A stretch of DNA of 35,808 bases from Thermoplasmata archaeon (lineage in GTDB: Archaea > Thermoplasmatota > Thermoplasmata > Thermoplasmatales > Thermoplasmataceae): assembly GCA_021799315.1 (NCBI GenBank), contig JAJZAR010000001.1:1-35808 (forward strand), read 5' to 3'. Below the pieces are notes generated by a model, which saw only the letters and a program-made list of their open reading frames with translations, was not told the DNA's origin and did no database searches. This document shows positions 6,916-15,440 of this stretch, piece by piece (the first letter of the stretch is position 1; each line of letters begins with the position of its first letter). A program made the position numbers and the translations under genes.

Positions 6916-8159
6916 GTGAAATGCAGGTTTTCACAGGGAAGTTTTACTATGAAAATGGTTTCCAGGATTTAACCATTGATGTAACAGACGGAGTGATATC
7001 AAAGATCAGGAAATTCCAGAAGGGAGAATATGGAATTCCCATTGAAGGGGCAGTTTTTCCCGGCTTTGTTGATGTCCATGTCCATTTTAGAGACCCTGGT
7101 GAGACAGAGAAGGAAGATTTTAAAAGCGGAAGCATGTCTGCAGCCTTCGGTGGAACAACAACAGTCTTCGACATGCCAAATAACAGCATACCCATAACAG
7201 ATTACAAACAGTATGACAGGAAGAAGAGTATTGTTCATGGCAGATCCTATGTGGATTATGGCCTTTATTCTCTTTACGATGGGACAAATAGACATATGCT
7301 TGCAAATGAGAGCCCCGCATTCAAAGTCTTTATGGGGGAGAGCACAAACAGTAACGGATTCAACGGTGACTACCTTACAGATTCTTTCTTTCAGACTATG
7401 GAAAAACCCATATTGTTTCATACTGAACTGGCGTCATGCCTTGAGGCACATCGAAAAAAAGAAGAGCTGAATACACTTGCAGATCATGATGCAAACAGGC
7501 CTCCGGAATGCGAGAGAAAAGCAATGGAGATCCTTTCAAAATTAAAGGCGAAAAAGAAAATTGCAGGTCATGTGAGTGACTGGGACAATACAGGAGTGCT
7601 CGATTCAGGAACATCTAAAGAAATGACCCCCCATCATATGCTGCTGGATTATTCTATGCCTCTTGGTGCATATGGAAAGGTAAACCCTCCCTTAAGAGAT
7701 CCTTTGATCACCCGGAAAAATTTCCAGGCATTTTTGGATGGAAAGGTGGACATCCTATCATCTGATCATGCACCGCATACAGAGAGAGATAAGGAGGATC
7801 TCACTCATTCAAAATCTGGGATCATTGGGGTCGAAACAAGAATACCTCTTATGCTTGCCCTCGTTCAGAAAAAGATTCTCCCTCTCGATGTTTTAGTAAA
7901 CTCTGGATCTAAAAACCCTTCTTTGATCTATGGGTTATCTAAAGGCCAGATAAAGTTAGGCTGCCATGCAGATTTTGTATCTGTTAAATTTTCCAACCTG
8001 GAACGACTCAACGAAGACAGGTTGCACTCAAAGACTCCTATAACCCCTTTCAATGGGTTTCAGGTAATATTTCCGGATTCTGTGTTTGTAAGAGGACAGG
8101 AAGTCATATCAAAACGAGAACTCGTGGAGGAGCCTCGCGGCGAAATCATAGAGAGTTAA
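6912..8159 (+). CDS. pyrC: Dihydroorotase
   Basis: Zinc amidohydrolase that cyclises carbamoyl-aspartate to dihydroorotate, the third pyrimidine step. Metal site seen as DVHVHFRDPGETEKED (His56, His58), His170 in LFHTE, His220 in AGHVS and Asp285 in SSDHAPHT. Lys138 in FKVFMG is a candidate for the bridging carbamylated lysine. The C-terminus returns to the beta-sandwich, with KLGCHADFVSV. 415 residues, class I type. The ATG overlaps the queE stop (ATGA). The stop overlaps the convergent phosphatase by 4 nt. Together with PyrD/PyrK the operon covers steps 3 and 4 of UMP synthesis; pyrB, pyrE and pyrF must lie elsewhere. Confidence 0.95.
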   Translation: MSEMQVFTGKFYYENGFQDLTIDVTDGVISKIRKFQKGEYGIPIEGAVFPGFVDVHVHFRDPGETEKEDFKSGSMSAAFGGTTTVFDMPNNSIPITDYKQYDRKKSIVHGRSYVDYGLYSLYDGTNRHMLANESPAFKVFMGESTNSNGFNGDYLTDSFFQTMEKPILFHTELASCLEAHRKKEELNTLADHDANRPPECERKAMEILSKLKAKKKIAGHVSDWDNTGVLDSGTSKEMTPHHMLLDYSMPLGAYGKVNPPLRDPLITRKNFQAFLDGKVDILSSDHAPHTERDKEDLTHSKSGIIGVETRIPLMLALVQKKILPLDVLVNSGSKNPSLIYGLSKGQIKLGCHADFVSVKFSNLERLNEDRLHSKTPITPFNGFQVIFPDSVFVRGQEVISKRELVEEPRGEIIES

Positions 8160-8929
8160 AGCAACTCGTAATGAGATAAAATATCTACCAATCCCCTTCC
8201 ATTATTTTTACTCGAAACGTATGTGGCATGATTCTTTGCCTCTTTTGATGCGTTATTTGGCGTTCCTGAATATGCTGCAACCCGGAACATATCTAAATCA
8301 TTTCCTCCATCGCCGCAGGCCAGAATTTCTTTCTCCGTGATATTAAGAAAATTCATCATTGTGGTAAGGGCAAAACCTTTGTTCTGACCCGGGTTCATGA
8401 TGTGTATTGCATACCCACTGTCCTGCACTTCTGCATCTCCCGCATTTGCCATAATATCAGGTACAATGGCCCTATCTATCTCAATACTGAGTGATGTCTC
8501 CCGCCACTTATTGGTAAAAAATTCGTGAACGTCGTGTCTTTCCTTAATTTTTTTAAGTTCCTCCTCAGGTAATACCCTATCGAAGAACCTGAGAATATTT
8601 GCTCTTTTTATTATTGTTCCTCTGCTCAAAGTCAGAAGATTGTTCTTTTCCAAGCAGTCAAGGTTAGAAGGAGACCTTTCCAGATATGACATCATTACTC
8701 CTCCGTTCTCGGCAAATAATATATCTCCCACACCAATGGTGTTTCTGATGCCAACCATTACCGGGAGGGTATTACCACTGACTAAAGAAACTGCTGTGGA
8801 TGGGTGATTATGCTTCAACTTCTGTAGAGCTAAAATTGTATTGATATCTATTGTCTGATCTTCTTCTGTTATTGTCCCATCTATATCAAGCGCAAGGAGT
8901 TTTATATTGTTAGCCTTTGTAGCAGTCAA
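8156..8929 (-). CDS. Phosphoglycolate phosphatase, archaeal HAD type
   Basis: HAD-superfamily phosphatase of the sucrose-phosphatase-like subgroup, the group of the characterised Thermoplasma acidophilum phosphoglycolate phosphatase. Motif I is LALDIDGTI (Asp15 nucleophile, Asp17 acid/base), motif II SLVSGNTLP, and motif IV CGDGGNDLDMF. A large C2-type cap lies between motifs II and III, and NKGFAL supplies the motif III lysine. 257 residues, slightly longer than usual. No ATG occurs before motif I, so the TTG at 8929 is the start; a strong Shine-Dalgarno 8 nt upstream supports it. Its role is probably clearance of 2-phosphoglycolate. A related sugar-phosphate phosphatase activity cannot be excluded. 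Confidence 0.88.
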   Translation of the reverse strand: MTATKANNIKLLALDIDGTITEEDQTIDINTILALQKLKHNHPSTAVSLVSGNTLPVMVGIRNTIGVGDILFAENGGVMMSYLERSPSNLDCLEKNNLLTLSRGTIIKRANILRFFDRVLPEEELKKIKERHDVHEFFTNKWRETSLSIEIDRAIVPDIMANAGDAEVQDSGYAIHIMNPGQNKGFALTTMMNFLNITEKEILACGDGGNDLDMFRVAAYSGTPNNASKEAKNHATYVSSKNNGRGLVDILSHYELL

Positions 8930-9294
8930 TTTAACGTCTCCCTCCTTGAAAACTTTCCTTGCTCGAAGATTTGGATGTACATCGATAATATCATTATTTC
9001 AATCCAATCCGGTACTGCTTTAAAGTTTAATTTTTTTTTGAACTTATTTGAAATCATCGAGGCTAGAACTTCAAAGGGTTAGATATAGGATGTCATAAGT
9101 TCTACCGTGGAGAATGGGGCATTAGCCTAAATACAATGGAAGTACTATGATGGATTGGGTTCATGGAAGTAGTTTAAGAAGTCAGAAATGCAAAATCCCT
9201 TATGGAACTGGAAACACACTTATACTTCATTAAAAAGCTGAATAAAGTGACTCTTAACCGAATGGCATATTAACACTTAATTTATGACCTGCAG
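8930..9294. other. Intergenic region between phosphatase and rnp4
   Basis: 365 bases separating divergent genes; no coding-quality frame. Contents: the phosphatase ribosome-binding site at 8938-8947, a run of nine T at 9031-9039, and an 8-bp inverted repeat TAGAACTT / AAGTTCTA at 9064-9071 and 9097-9104 with a 25-nt spacer. No TPsiC-like GTTCRA arm or other tRNA sign was found. Confidence 0.45.
8938..8947 (-). promoter_or_regulatory. Strong Shine-Dalgarno deciding a TTG start
   Basis: Read on the minus strand this is AAGGAGGGAG, 8 nt before the TTG at 8929. It is one of the strongest ribosome-binding sites in a window where many genes look leaderless, and it fixes the phosphatase start. Confidence 0.75.
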
Positions 9295-9582
9295 TTGAAG
9301 AATAGAACGCATCTTAAGTCTATTGCGGCAGAACGCATTGAATATCTGCACTCACTCCTTTCCAAGGATAGTCCGGTTCGGAAAGAGACTGTTATTGAGG
9401 CTATGGAAAATCTCGCCATAAGGTTTGATGTGACCCTATCAGTTCAAATAAAGAGGGAATACTGCAAATCATGTAAAACTCCCTATGATCATTCAACTAG
9501 AATAAGGTGCAAAAAGGGACAAATGAGAGTCACATGCCTGGCATGTGGAGATATACGACGATTTCCAATAAAAATCGATTAA
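9295..9582 (+). CDS. rnp4: Ribonuclease P protein component 4 (Rpp21/Rpr2 family)
   Basis: Zinc-binding protein subunit of archaeal RNase P, which trims tRNA 5' ends. The N-terminal helices carry IAAERIEYLHSLL and a second amphipathic helix with IRFDV. The C-terminal zinc ribbon is CKSC (Cys58, Cys61) and CLAC (Cys82, Cys85), joined by STRIRCKKGQMRV and ending in the family tail RRFPI. 95 residues, slightly short for the family (~105-120). It starts with TTG, because the in-frame TAA at 9271 leaves no ATG. Its stop overlaps the convergent 76-residue gene by 4 nt. Confidence 0.86.
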   Translation: MKNRTHLKSIAAERIEYLHSLLSKDSPVRKETVIEAMENLAIRFDVTLSVQIKREYCKSCKTPYDHSTRIRCKKGQMRVTCLACGDIRRFPIKID

Positions 9583-9809
9583 TCTTCTTCTACTGTTTCA
9601 ATGTGGAACACAACTTTAAAGCCCTCAAGTGTAGCTTGAATTTTATCAGCAAACCAGAGAGAGTCTTCTTCTGTAGCCTTGTTTGCCCATTCATAGACCA
9701 TATCATGATCACCCATTACTGGTCTGAATCCCAGGGATCTAAGTCTGTCTATCACCTCTGATGGTTTTGCTCCTTCGCTTGAGAATGAGACGTTTAAATA
9801 CGTTTTCAT
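9579..9809 (-). CDS. Conserved small archaeal protein, function unknown
   Basis: 76-residue soluble acidic protein with no membrane segment. MKTYLNVSFSSEGAKPSEVIDRLRSLGFRP reads like a strand-helix start of a small alpha/beta (ferredoxin-like) fold, and the end returns to a strand, FKVVFHIETVEE. I recall similar small proteins in other Euryarchaeota but cannot name a function. It is convergent with rnp4 (4-nt overlap). A minus-strand TATA-like AAATAAATAG near 9840-9850 lies about 35 nt before the ATG, giving a short leader. Confidence 0.72.
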   Translation of the reverse strand: MKTYLNVSFSSEGAKPSEVIDRLRSLGFRPVMGDHDMVYEWANKATEEDSLWFADKIQATLEGFKVVFHIETVEED

Positions 9810-10304
9810 TTAAATCTAAGTGGTGATTGAGAAACTCTATTTATTTATTTGGGATTCATAGGCACATAAATGTTGAATATAGAAATCCACTATCTTCATC
9901 AAAACAAATCCACTTAACACAAACAAATGGTTTAAAATAAATTTCCCAAGAAAAAGTGAACAATAGTTTTCCCAAATTCAGGACACCGCAAATCGTTATT
10001 CCCATAGTTCGTCAAACATGCAATGCAAGGGTGTTCTGAAATATGCATTCAAAGCCTTCTGAAGTGTTGCGTTCTCAATCTTCAAGCATTAAGGGACCTT
10101 AATGGTCCTCTGCTAGAATGAGCTTCATGGAAGAATTATATGAGATATTGAAAACCTGCAGAAATAGAAGAATCTTTAGAGGCTTTAAGACAGAATCGTT
10201 TCCGCTCCTGCGATCAGTGGAAACTATTCAGTTTATTATCGCCTTACTTCATGGGTTCTGATGTGGCGGCACATCCAACATTATACTTTTGTGATAAATG
10301 TTAC
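9810..10304. other. Long intergenic region, possible decayed coding remnant
   Basis: 495 bases without an intact gene. From 10103 to about 10255 one frame is open for about 50 codons and reads like protein (MSFMEELYEILKTCRNRR then IFRGFKTESFPLLRSVE), but it ends at a TGA. Upstream segments in two other frames (ATG at 10018 and 10023) look weakly coding but are broken by stops. This pattern fits an old pseudogene, possibly of a mobile element, but no transposase motif or terminal repeat could be identified. A small GC-rich hairpin, GGACC-TTAAT-GGTCC, occupies 10094-10108. Confidence 0.35.
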
Positions 10305-10757
10305 TTATTTACTGTATTTGATATACCAAACTATGGAAATGAGTATAGCCACAAAACTGATCACTATGGTCCCCAAAAATATGTCTACAAAGCTATAGGA
10401 CCTGTAAGAAACGGTAAAGGGCACATAAGTTCCGTGTGATGAAATGGTGACATTACCAGAACTGAGATTGGATTGGTAATCATAGGGTAATGAGATACTA
10501 TAGGAATATTTCCCATAGGGAAGTGATAGGTTCAGATAACTGCCTGTAGAATTATGATTATGGCCATCAATGTGCACTGTGTAATTTACTCCTTCTGGCA
10601 ATCCAGAGGATGTGAACACCACGTATCCATCGTTCGTTGTTGTAAAGGTCGAAAATCTTGGCTGCATATTTTGATCGTTATGAGCTGGAACGACCATGAG
10701 TAGAACTAAAAAAAGTGTAGATAAAACGATAATTCCTACTTTAACACCTTCCTTCAT
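10305..10757 (-). CDS. Membrane-anchored surface protein with a GLP-type beta domain
   Basis: 150 residues: an N-terminal signal-like helix (about 7-25), an outer domain and a C-terminal membrane helix (about 125-146) followed by a short charged tail. The outer domain begins YVVFTSSGLPEGVNYTVHID and continues SLPYGKYSYSISLP. This FTxSGLPxGxxW/Y pattern is typical of the beta-sandwich repeats found in secreted proteins and thermopsin-like proteases of Thermoplasmatales. Five N-x-S/T sequons suggest glycosylation. No enzyme motif is present, so it may be a stalk or adhesion protein. A minus-strand TATA-like GATTAATAAC about 25 nt upstream suggests a leaderless transcript. Confidence 0.7.
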   Translation of the reverse strand: MKEGVKVGIIVLSTLFLVLLMVVPAHNDQNMQPRFSTFTTTNDGYVVFTSSGLPEGVNYTVHIDGHNHNSTGSYLNLSLPYGKYSYSISLPYDYQSNLSSGNVTISSHGTYVPFTVSYRSYSFVDIFLGTIVISFVAILISIVWYIKYSK

Positions 10758-10801
10758 TGATTCGTAATATCTTTAACAGTTATTAATCATAACATAAATG
10801 T

Positions 10802-11956
10802 CTATTCGTTCAATTTTTCACAAAAATACAGGATTTGATCATTGCGGAATAGGTACAAATTTCCAGACCCTGACATATGGCTTTCTACGATTCTCTTCTG
10901 TTCATAGTAGTCGGGAATTGAATATCTGAAGAATACAAACTCATATTTTTGGATAATCTTGGCATTCAACAATTCATCGGTATTACAGAAATCCAACACT
11001 CTGTATGCTTCACCAATAAAATCTTTCGGAGTTTTTGTGGAAGTATAGACAGCTTTGCGTTTCTCCGTCCATATCAGTTCAAGTCCAAGAGAATTGCAAT
11101 AGTTTCCATGTAGCCCTGAATAAAACAGGGAGGCATCCGGAACAAAAAGAAAATCTTTCATGGTTTCTGTTTTTAATGGAGAAAAAATAGTATCGCTTTC
11201 CATGGTAAAGTCTGAAGGAAGTGAAACGGCTCTAAAAGTCCTCTGCGAATCTGCTTTGTAATATAATGTCAGTCTATTCAGGTTACCATCCACAGTGAGA
11301 TATTCCAGGGTGCCTCCTAGGGAAGATATCTTATCCTTAGCAATAAAAGGGGGCAGGTCAAACACAAAATTCTTTACAAATCTTTCATAGCGTGATATGA
11401 CTGCAGTGGGTTCTGGAACCAATTCATTGAGCGTTCTTTCTTCAGAATCTTTTGGTCTGAGTGGATCACAGAAAATAATATCATACATTTTATCTTCAAG
11501 GTTCAGAGCCATGGCATCCTGCACAGTGAATTTTACATTTGTTCCATAAGCAAGATTGTTTAACTGTGCCATCATAATTCTGCTTGTGTTTATGTCCACT
11601 CCCGTCACATCTGAGTACTTGGAGAGCATTATTGCCTGCATACCAGCTCCACAGCCCAGATCAAGTATCTTATTTCCCCTGAGTATGTTGCTTCGGTATA
11701 TACCTACAATTTCCGGTGTTGAATAGGAAAGAGAGTATGAATCCAAAAATAGTTTTTTACTACGGCTATATTTATTCCGAGCACTTATTCTTGACCTTGC
11801 CATTTCTTCAATAAATTTTTCCTCTTTCGTGAAGCCTTGTTTATCAGCATTCCTGACCTTTTTTCCCTTTATAATATCTATTCTTTTATCAATGCGCCTA
11901 TTTATTTTTTCAAGATATGTCTTATCTTGTAACATCTTTCTGAGAATAGATTCCAT
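10802..11956 (-). CDS. SAM-dependent methyltransferase with THUMP-like C-terminal domain
   Basis: 384 residues. The N-terminal 80 are helical and basic. A Rossmann methyltransferase domain follows: motif I LDLGCGAG (98-105), acidic Asp121 in VTGVDIN, and a motif IV-like FCDPLRP (162-168), where a true amino-methyltransferase NPPY is absent. The C-terminal half (about 275-384, from LFVPDASLFYSGLHGNY) fits the THUMP-like domain seen in a family of bacterial and archaeal putative RNA methyltransferases whose middle reads FVDPARR. The substrate is unknown; rRNA or tRNA is likely by family. A TATA-like element about 24 nt upstream of the ATG suggests a leaderless mRNA. Confidence 0.78.
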   Translation of the reverse strand: MESILRKMLQDKTYLEKINRRIDKRIDIIKGKKVRNADKQGFTKEEKFIEEMARSRISARNKYSRSKKLFLDSYSLSYSTPEIVGIYRSNILRGNKILDLGCGAGMQAIMLSKYSDVTGVDINTSRIMMAQLNNLAYGTNVKFTVQDAMALNLEDKMYDIIFCDPLRPKDSEERTLNELVPEPTAVISRYERFVKNFVFDLPPFIAKDKISSLGGTLEYLTVDGNLNRLTLYYKADSQRTFRAVSLPSDFTMESDTIFSPLKTETMKDFLFVPDASLFYSGLHGNYCNSLGLELIWTEKRKAVYTSTKTPKDFIGEAYRVLDFCNTDELLNAKIIQKYEFVFFRYSIPDYYEQKRIVESHMSGSGNLYLFRNDQILYFCEKLNE

Positions 11957-12094
11957 TATGACCTGTATCTAAAATTAATAAAAATACCATTGTATTGGAG
12001 TGCGGGTGGGTTTGGTAAATGGATGAAGTCATCATTTATTATACCTAAATTTTCGGTACAAAAATTATCTTGTAAATCAGACCAATGATAAATT

Positions 12095-12104
12095 TTTTAT
12101 ATAA
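12095..12104 (+). promoter_or_regulatory. TATA box for the 100-residue membrane protein
   Basis: TTTTTATATAAT is centred about 24 nt before the ATG at 12124, the leaderless spacing. Confidence 0.55.
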
Positions 12105-12123
12105 TTGAGTTGAGGGATTTAAA

Positions 12124-12426
12124 ATGGGACACACTGAGACAAAACCAAAAAAAGATATAATCTTTGGTCTCAACATAAGCAGACTTTTCTTACTTATTTG
12201 GGGGTTGATCATTCTTTCAATCTACTATCACTTTGCCATATATTTAGTTCTTAGTGCGACAATGGCGATCTTTATTATCCTATTAATTTTTATTTTATTA
12301 TCTATATCAGCATCTATTTCAGCCAAACATCTCAAAGATTACAAGAGATTTTCAGGTCGTTATTCTATTAGACCTCCCCAAGGGTATTATGATTATTTTG
12401 ACTTTGAAGATAATGAGATGTATTGA
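12124..12426 (+). CDS. Small membrane protein, two helices
   Basis: Unrecognised 100-residue protein. A basic start (MGHTETKPKKD) is followed by two close hydrophobic helices (about 17-37 and 41-66), then a hydrophilic tail rich in Tyr, Asp and Glu (PPQGYYDYFDFEDNEMY). Positive charge before the first and after the second helix suggests both ends face the cytoplasm. No homologue comes to mind. It stands alone between a divergent methyltransferase and an unrecognised gene, with its own TATA box. Confidence 0.65.
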   Translation: MGHTETKPKKDIIFGLNISRLFLLIWGLIILSIYYHFAIYLVLSATMAIFIILLIFILLSISASISAKHLKDYKRFSGRYSIRPPQGYYDYFDFEDNEMY

Positions 12427-12653
12427 AGGAGTAAAACACTCTGTCGTTATTGTTTTATAATTCCCAGCAGTTTATAATCTAAAGAACAAAATAAGGCCGT
12501 AACGTCGATCTCATGGATTTCACACTTTTTCTTTCAGTCCAAACAAAAACTGACCTATTTTAGCCTTCAAATTTACCTGAAAATTATTCTATGGCCTTGT
12601 ACGTTCCTGGCCAAATTGAGTAAATTATTAATAAACATATGAGATAGGCGCGC

Positions 12654-13589
12654 ATGGAATCATGGCAAATGCTTTCCAGGTATTTTTCAGACTTGGGTCA
12701 TATAGGTAACAGAATCTTTGAGCTTCAATCTCACTATTATCAGGCTGGAAGGGTGCAGTCACATGACCCTTTTAAAATGACCCCTTTTGATCTTCAGCAG
12801 ATTGAATTCAATATTCCCACGGAGCCTCACGAACGATTGACAGATATGTTAACCGGTATGGGTGAACAGGTTATGCTGTCCGAAGGCGTGGAATATGTGA
12901 AAGCTAGAGATGAATACAAAGTTGAGGATGCTGAGCCAATAGAAGTTGATAAACTGTACACAATAGAAGCAATAGATATCTGTTACAATATTGAGCTGAA
13001 TAAGAAGGTCAAGGATACCAATCTACCGACTGATCTTGTTGAAATTTCTTACGCTATAAAGAACGAACTGAAATTCCCTGATGACTTCTTCAACTATTTT
13101 CCTTCAAATCCAATGGAAACTCCAGAATTTAATTCTCCCACTACATGTAATAAATACGGACTCGTTCAGGGGCAGAAAGCTTATTATTCCTTCTATATAG
13201 TCACGAAAGGTTTTGTAGTACCAGTTTTATCATACCCTGCACGTATCAAACTGGATCAAGGCATAAAGATGGAAGGTATCTTGATGACATTGAGTGATAA
13301 ATTCAATAAATTTTCAAAGTCTCAAGACTTCAATAATTATCTTGTTTTTAGAATGATAAAGAACATACGAAACAAGCTTCTTGCCAAAAGGGGAAACCCT
13401 GCTTCTCTTTCATTATTCACTGAGAAAGAGCTCGCTTGGTGCAAGGAATCTGGGCTTTTTGAGGAAGAAGAGGGAAAATTAAAATTCGCAGAGGGAGAAA
13501 ATATGACAAGTTTCAATGATATAATGAACAAACAATCTTCCAAGATAGACGATCTTGTAAAGAAATGGAAAGAAACCAGATTATTCTGA
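12654..13589 (+). CDS. Hypothetical soluble protein, 311 residues
   Basis: Not recognised. No membrane segment, signal peptide or Cys cluster; the composition is acidic and Lys-rich. The N-terminus is helical (MLSRYFSDLGHIGNRIFEL). A central section (about 95-215) looks like alternating strands, with YTIEAIDICYNIELNKK and YYSFYIVTKGFVVPVLSY. The C-terminal third is helical and ends in a charged coiled-coil-like segment (KQSSKIDDLVKKWKETRLF). A TATA-like TTATTAATAAA at 12627-12637 is 22 nt before the ATG, so it is probably expressed from a leaderless transcript. It overlaps the convergent GNAT gene by 9 nt. Codon use resembles its neighbours, so it is probably a lineage-specific gene rather than a recent import. 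Confidence 0.7.
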   Translation: MESWQMLSRYFSDLGHIGNRIFELQSHYYQAGRVQSHDPFKMTPFDLQQIEFNIPTEPHERLTDMLTGMGEQVMLSEGVEYVKARDEYKVEDAEPIEVDKLYTIEAIDICYNIELNKKVKDTNLPTDLVEISYAIKNELKFPDDFFNYFPSNPMETPEFNSPTTCNKYGLVQGQKAYYSFYIVTKGFVVPVLSYPARIKLDQGIKMEGILMTLSDKFNKFSKSQDFNNYLVFRMIKNIRNKLLAKRGNPASLSLFTEKELAWCKESGLFEEEEGKLKFAEGENMTSFNDIMNKQSSKIDDLVKKWKETRLF

Positions 13590-14087
13590 TTTCTCCTTCT
13601 CAATGTTTTCAATATCTACTCCGTAGACACTGCCAATTTCCCTGTAACCTATTTTTTGGTAGAAGTTCAAGGCAATTAGATTAAGTGTGGGGAATTCTGC
13701 GGAAATTACCCTTATGTTCATTTCCCTTGCAATTTCATAGAGTTTGTTGAGCATTTTCTTTCCAACATCTTTCCTCCTGAATTCAGGCATAATATAAAGG
13801 TCATTTATTCTGGCTTCCTTGTCCGGTATATATGAAACCCTATCCTTTACCTCTGCCTTGACCAGGCCACATATCTTTTTCTTGCAAATGGCTACAAGAG
13901 TCACAAATCTATCTCTGTGTTCTATGGTGCTCAAATAGTAATTTTTAATATTTCCAAGATTATCTTCATTTGCCTTAAAAAGGGAATCAAATTCTCCATT
14001 GAGCCTTTTCATTCTCATAACAAGGTCCATGAACTGCTCAATATCTTCTTTCTCTGCTCTTCTCACAATAATTTCATCATTTATCAT
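13581..14087 (-). CDS. GNAT-family N-acetyltransferase
   Basis: Cytoplasmic acetyl-CoA-dependent transferase of 168 residues. GNAT pattern: IIVRRAEKEDIEQFMDLV at the start, strand and loop INDLYIMPEFRRKDVGKKML for acetyl-CoA binding, then SAEFPTLNLIALNFYQKIGY. The pyrophosphate loop is RRKDVGK, where the usual first Gly of RxxGxG is Asp, so cofactor affinity may differ. The start is taken at ATG 14087, one base after the malic enzyme stop and behind a GAGGT ribosome-binding site; the upstream TTG at 14096 lies inside the malic enzyme. Co-transcription with malic enzyme is likely. The acceptor substrate is unknown. Confidence 0.82.
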   Translation of the reverse strand: MINDEIIVRRAEKEDIEQFMDLVMRMKRLNGEFDSLFKANEDNLGNIKNYYLSTIEHRDRFVTLVAICKKKICGLVKAEVKDRVSYIPDKEARINDLYIMPEFRRKDVGKKMLNKLYEIAREMNIRVISAEFPTLNLIALNFYQKIGYREIGSVYGVDIENIEKEKSE

Positions 14088-14088
14088 T

Positions 14089-15420
14089 TTATTCAACCTC
14101 TGGTAATTTCTTAACTATATTAAATTTCATCAATTTTGAAAAGTTCTCTCTATTTTCGCTTATAATATCGCTGGCCGTTTTGAAGAAACCTTCCTTGCTG
14201 TCAGTTTTTCTCGCAAGTCCTTCGTCAACAGTTGCCCTTGCAACAGAGGAAGCTACTCGGGGGTAAAGCTCCCAATCGTCCATGGTGGGAACAATATTGT
14301 CTTCTGTTGGATCCTTCACGTAATTCGCTATCTCATAGGCCGCTTTAACCATAATATTGAAGTTAACTCCTTTAGATCTGGCGTCAAGCACGCCTCTAAA
14401 AATACCAGGGAAAACAAGACTGTTATTTATCTGGTTAGGAAAATCACTCCTGCCTGTTGCAACTACCTTTGCCCCTGCCTTTTTTGCGTCTTCCGGCCAA
14501 ATTTCAGGAAGGGGATTGGCCAGTGCAAATATGATAGGATCTGAGTTCATCTTCTTGATCCATTCTGGCTTTATAAGTCCGGGTTCTGATTTCGCTGCAG
14601 ATACCACTATATCGGCGCCATCCATTGATTCTGCTATATTTCCTTTTTTTCTCTCTCCATTTGTCTTCAAAGCCAGTTCATATTTCCATGGGTTGGATAA
14701 CATTATCTTGTCAAGATCGCTTCTTTCAGGTTCCATTATTCCGTGAGAATCAACCATAATAATATTCTCAGGTTTAATTCCAGCTTCGATCATCAGATGG
14801 GCTGCTGCAATGTTTGCTGCTCCAGATCCAATTAGAGATATCTTTGCATCAGGTATCTTCTTTCCCGCAATTCTCAAAGCATTGATCATACCTGCAAGTA
14901 TTATGCATGCTGTCCCAAGCTGGTCATCATGCCATGCTGGAATTGAGAGAGCCTTTTGGAGATCGCGCAGTACAAAGAAACATTTCGGGCTTTCAATATC
15001 CTCAAGGTTGAATCCTCCAAAAGCAGGTTCAAGGGCCTTAGTAACATTTACGAACTCTTGTGCGCTGCTCACTCTAATTGGCAGAGGGATAGCATTGATC
15101 CCACCAAGCAAATTAAAAAGCATTGCTTTTCCTTCCATAACAGGAGTGGCGGCTTCCGGACCGACATTACCGAGTCCAAGTACTCTTGTTCCATCAGTAA
15201 CAATTCCAATAGTGTTCCATCTACCTGTCATCTCAAAAGAATCTTCAGGATGCCTGTTTATCTGCATTGAAACCTCTGCCACTCCCGGAGTATACCAGAA
15301 CGAAAAGTCGCTTAGATGAGTTATTGGAACATTGGGATACACTCTTACCTTTCCTTTGTAGTATTTTGAATATTCCACTGCAATTTTGTTAAAGTGCAAT
15401 GTTCTTTCCCTGCTGTCCAT
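14089..15420 (-). CDS. Malic enzyme (oxaloacetate-decarboxylating malate dehydrogenase)
   Basis: Converts malate to pyruvate and CO2 with reduction of NAD(P)+. 443 residues, the small bacterial/archaeal form. Seen: FWYTPGVA (41-48, catalytic Tyr43), EGKAML (Lys98), metal ligands in NLEDIESP (Glu140, Asp141) and PAWHDDQLGT (Asp165/166), and the dinucleotide fold LIGSGAANIAA (197-206). The second strand ends IIMVDSHG; an acidic Asp there favours NAD+ over NADP+, by inference. The upstream 49-bp gap to the divergent gene at 15470 holds a symmetric TTTAAA. A GNAT gene follows immediately. Confidence 0.94.
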   Translation of the reverse strand: MDSRERTLHFNKIAVEYSKYYKGKVRVYPNVPITHLSDFSFWYTPGVAEVSMQINRHPEDSFEMTGRWNTIGIVTDGTRVLGLGNVGPEAATPVMEGKAMLFNLLGGINAIPLPIRVSSAQEFVNVTKALEPAFGGFNLEDIESPKCFFVLRDLQKALSIPAWHDDQLGTACIILAGMINALRIAGKKIPDAKISLIGSGAANIAAAHLMIEAGIKPENIIMVDSHGIMEPERSDLDKIMLSNPWKYELALKTNGERKKGNIAESMDGADIVVSAAKSEPGLIKPEWIKKMNSDPIIFALANPLPEIWPEDAKKAGAKVVATGRSDFPNQINNSLVFPGIFRGVLDARSKGVNFNIMVKAAYEIANYVKDPTEDNIVPTMDDWELYPRVASSVARATVDEGLARKTDSKEGFFKTASDIISENRENFSKLMKFNIVKKLPEVE

Positions 15421-15440
15421 ACATACTAATATTAAAATTG

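Noticed and set aside
8930..9294. tRNA or small stable RNA gene
   Set aside because: No GTTCRA arm, acceptor stem or box C/D pair; the only inverted repeat is 8 bp and AT-rich.
14810..15319. 169-codon plus-strand frame
   Set aside because: Lies wholly inside malic enzyme, whose catalytic motifs are all intact on the other strand.
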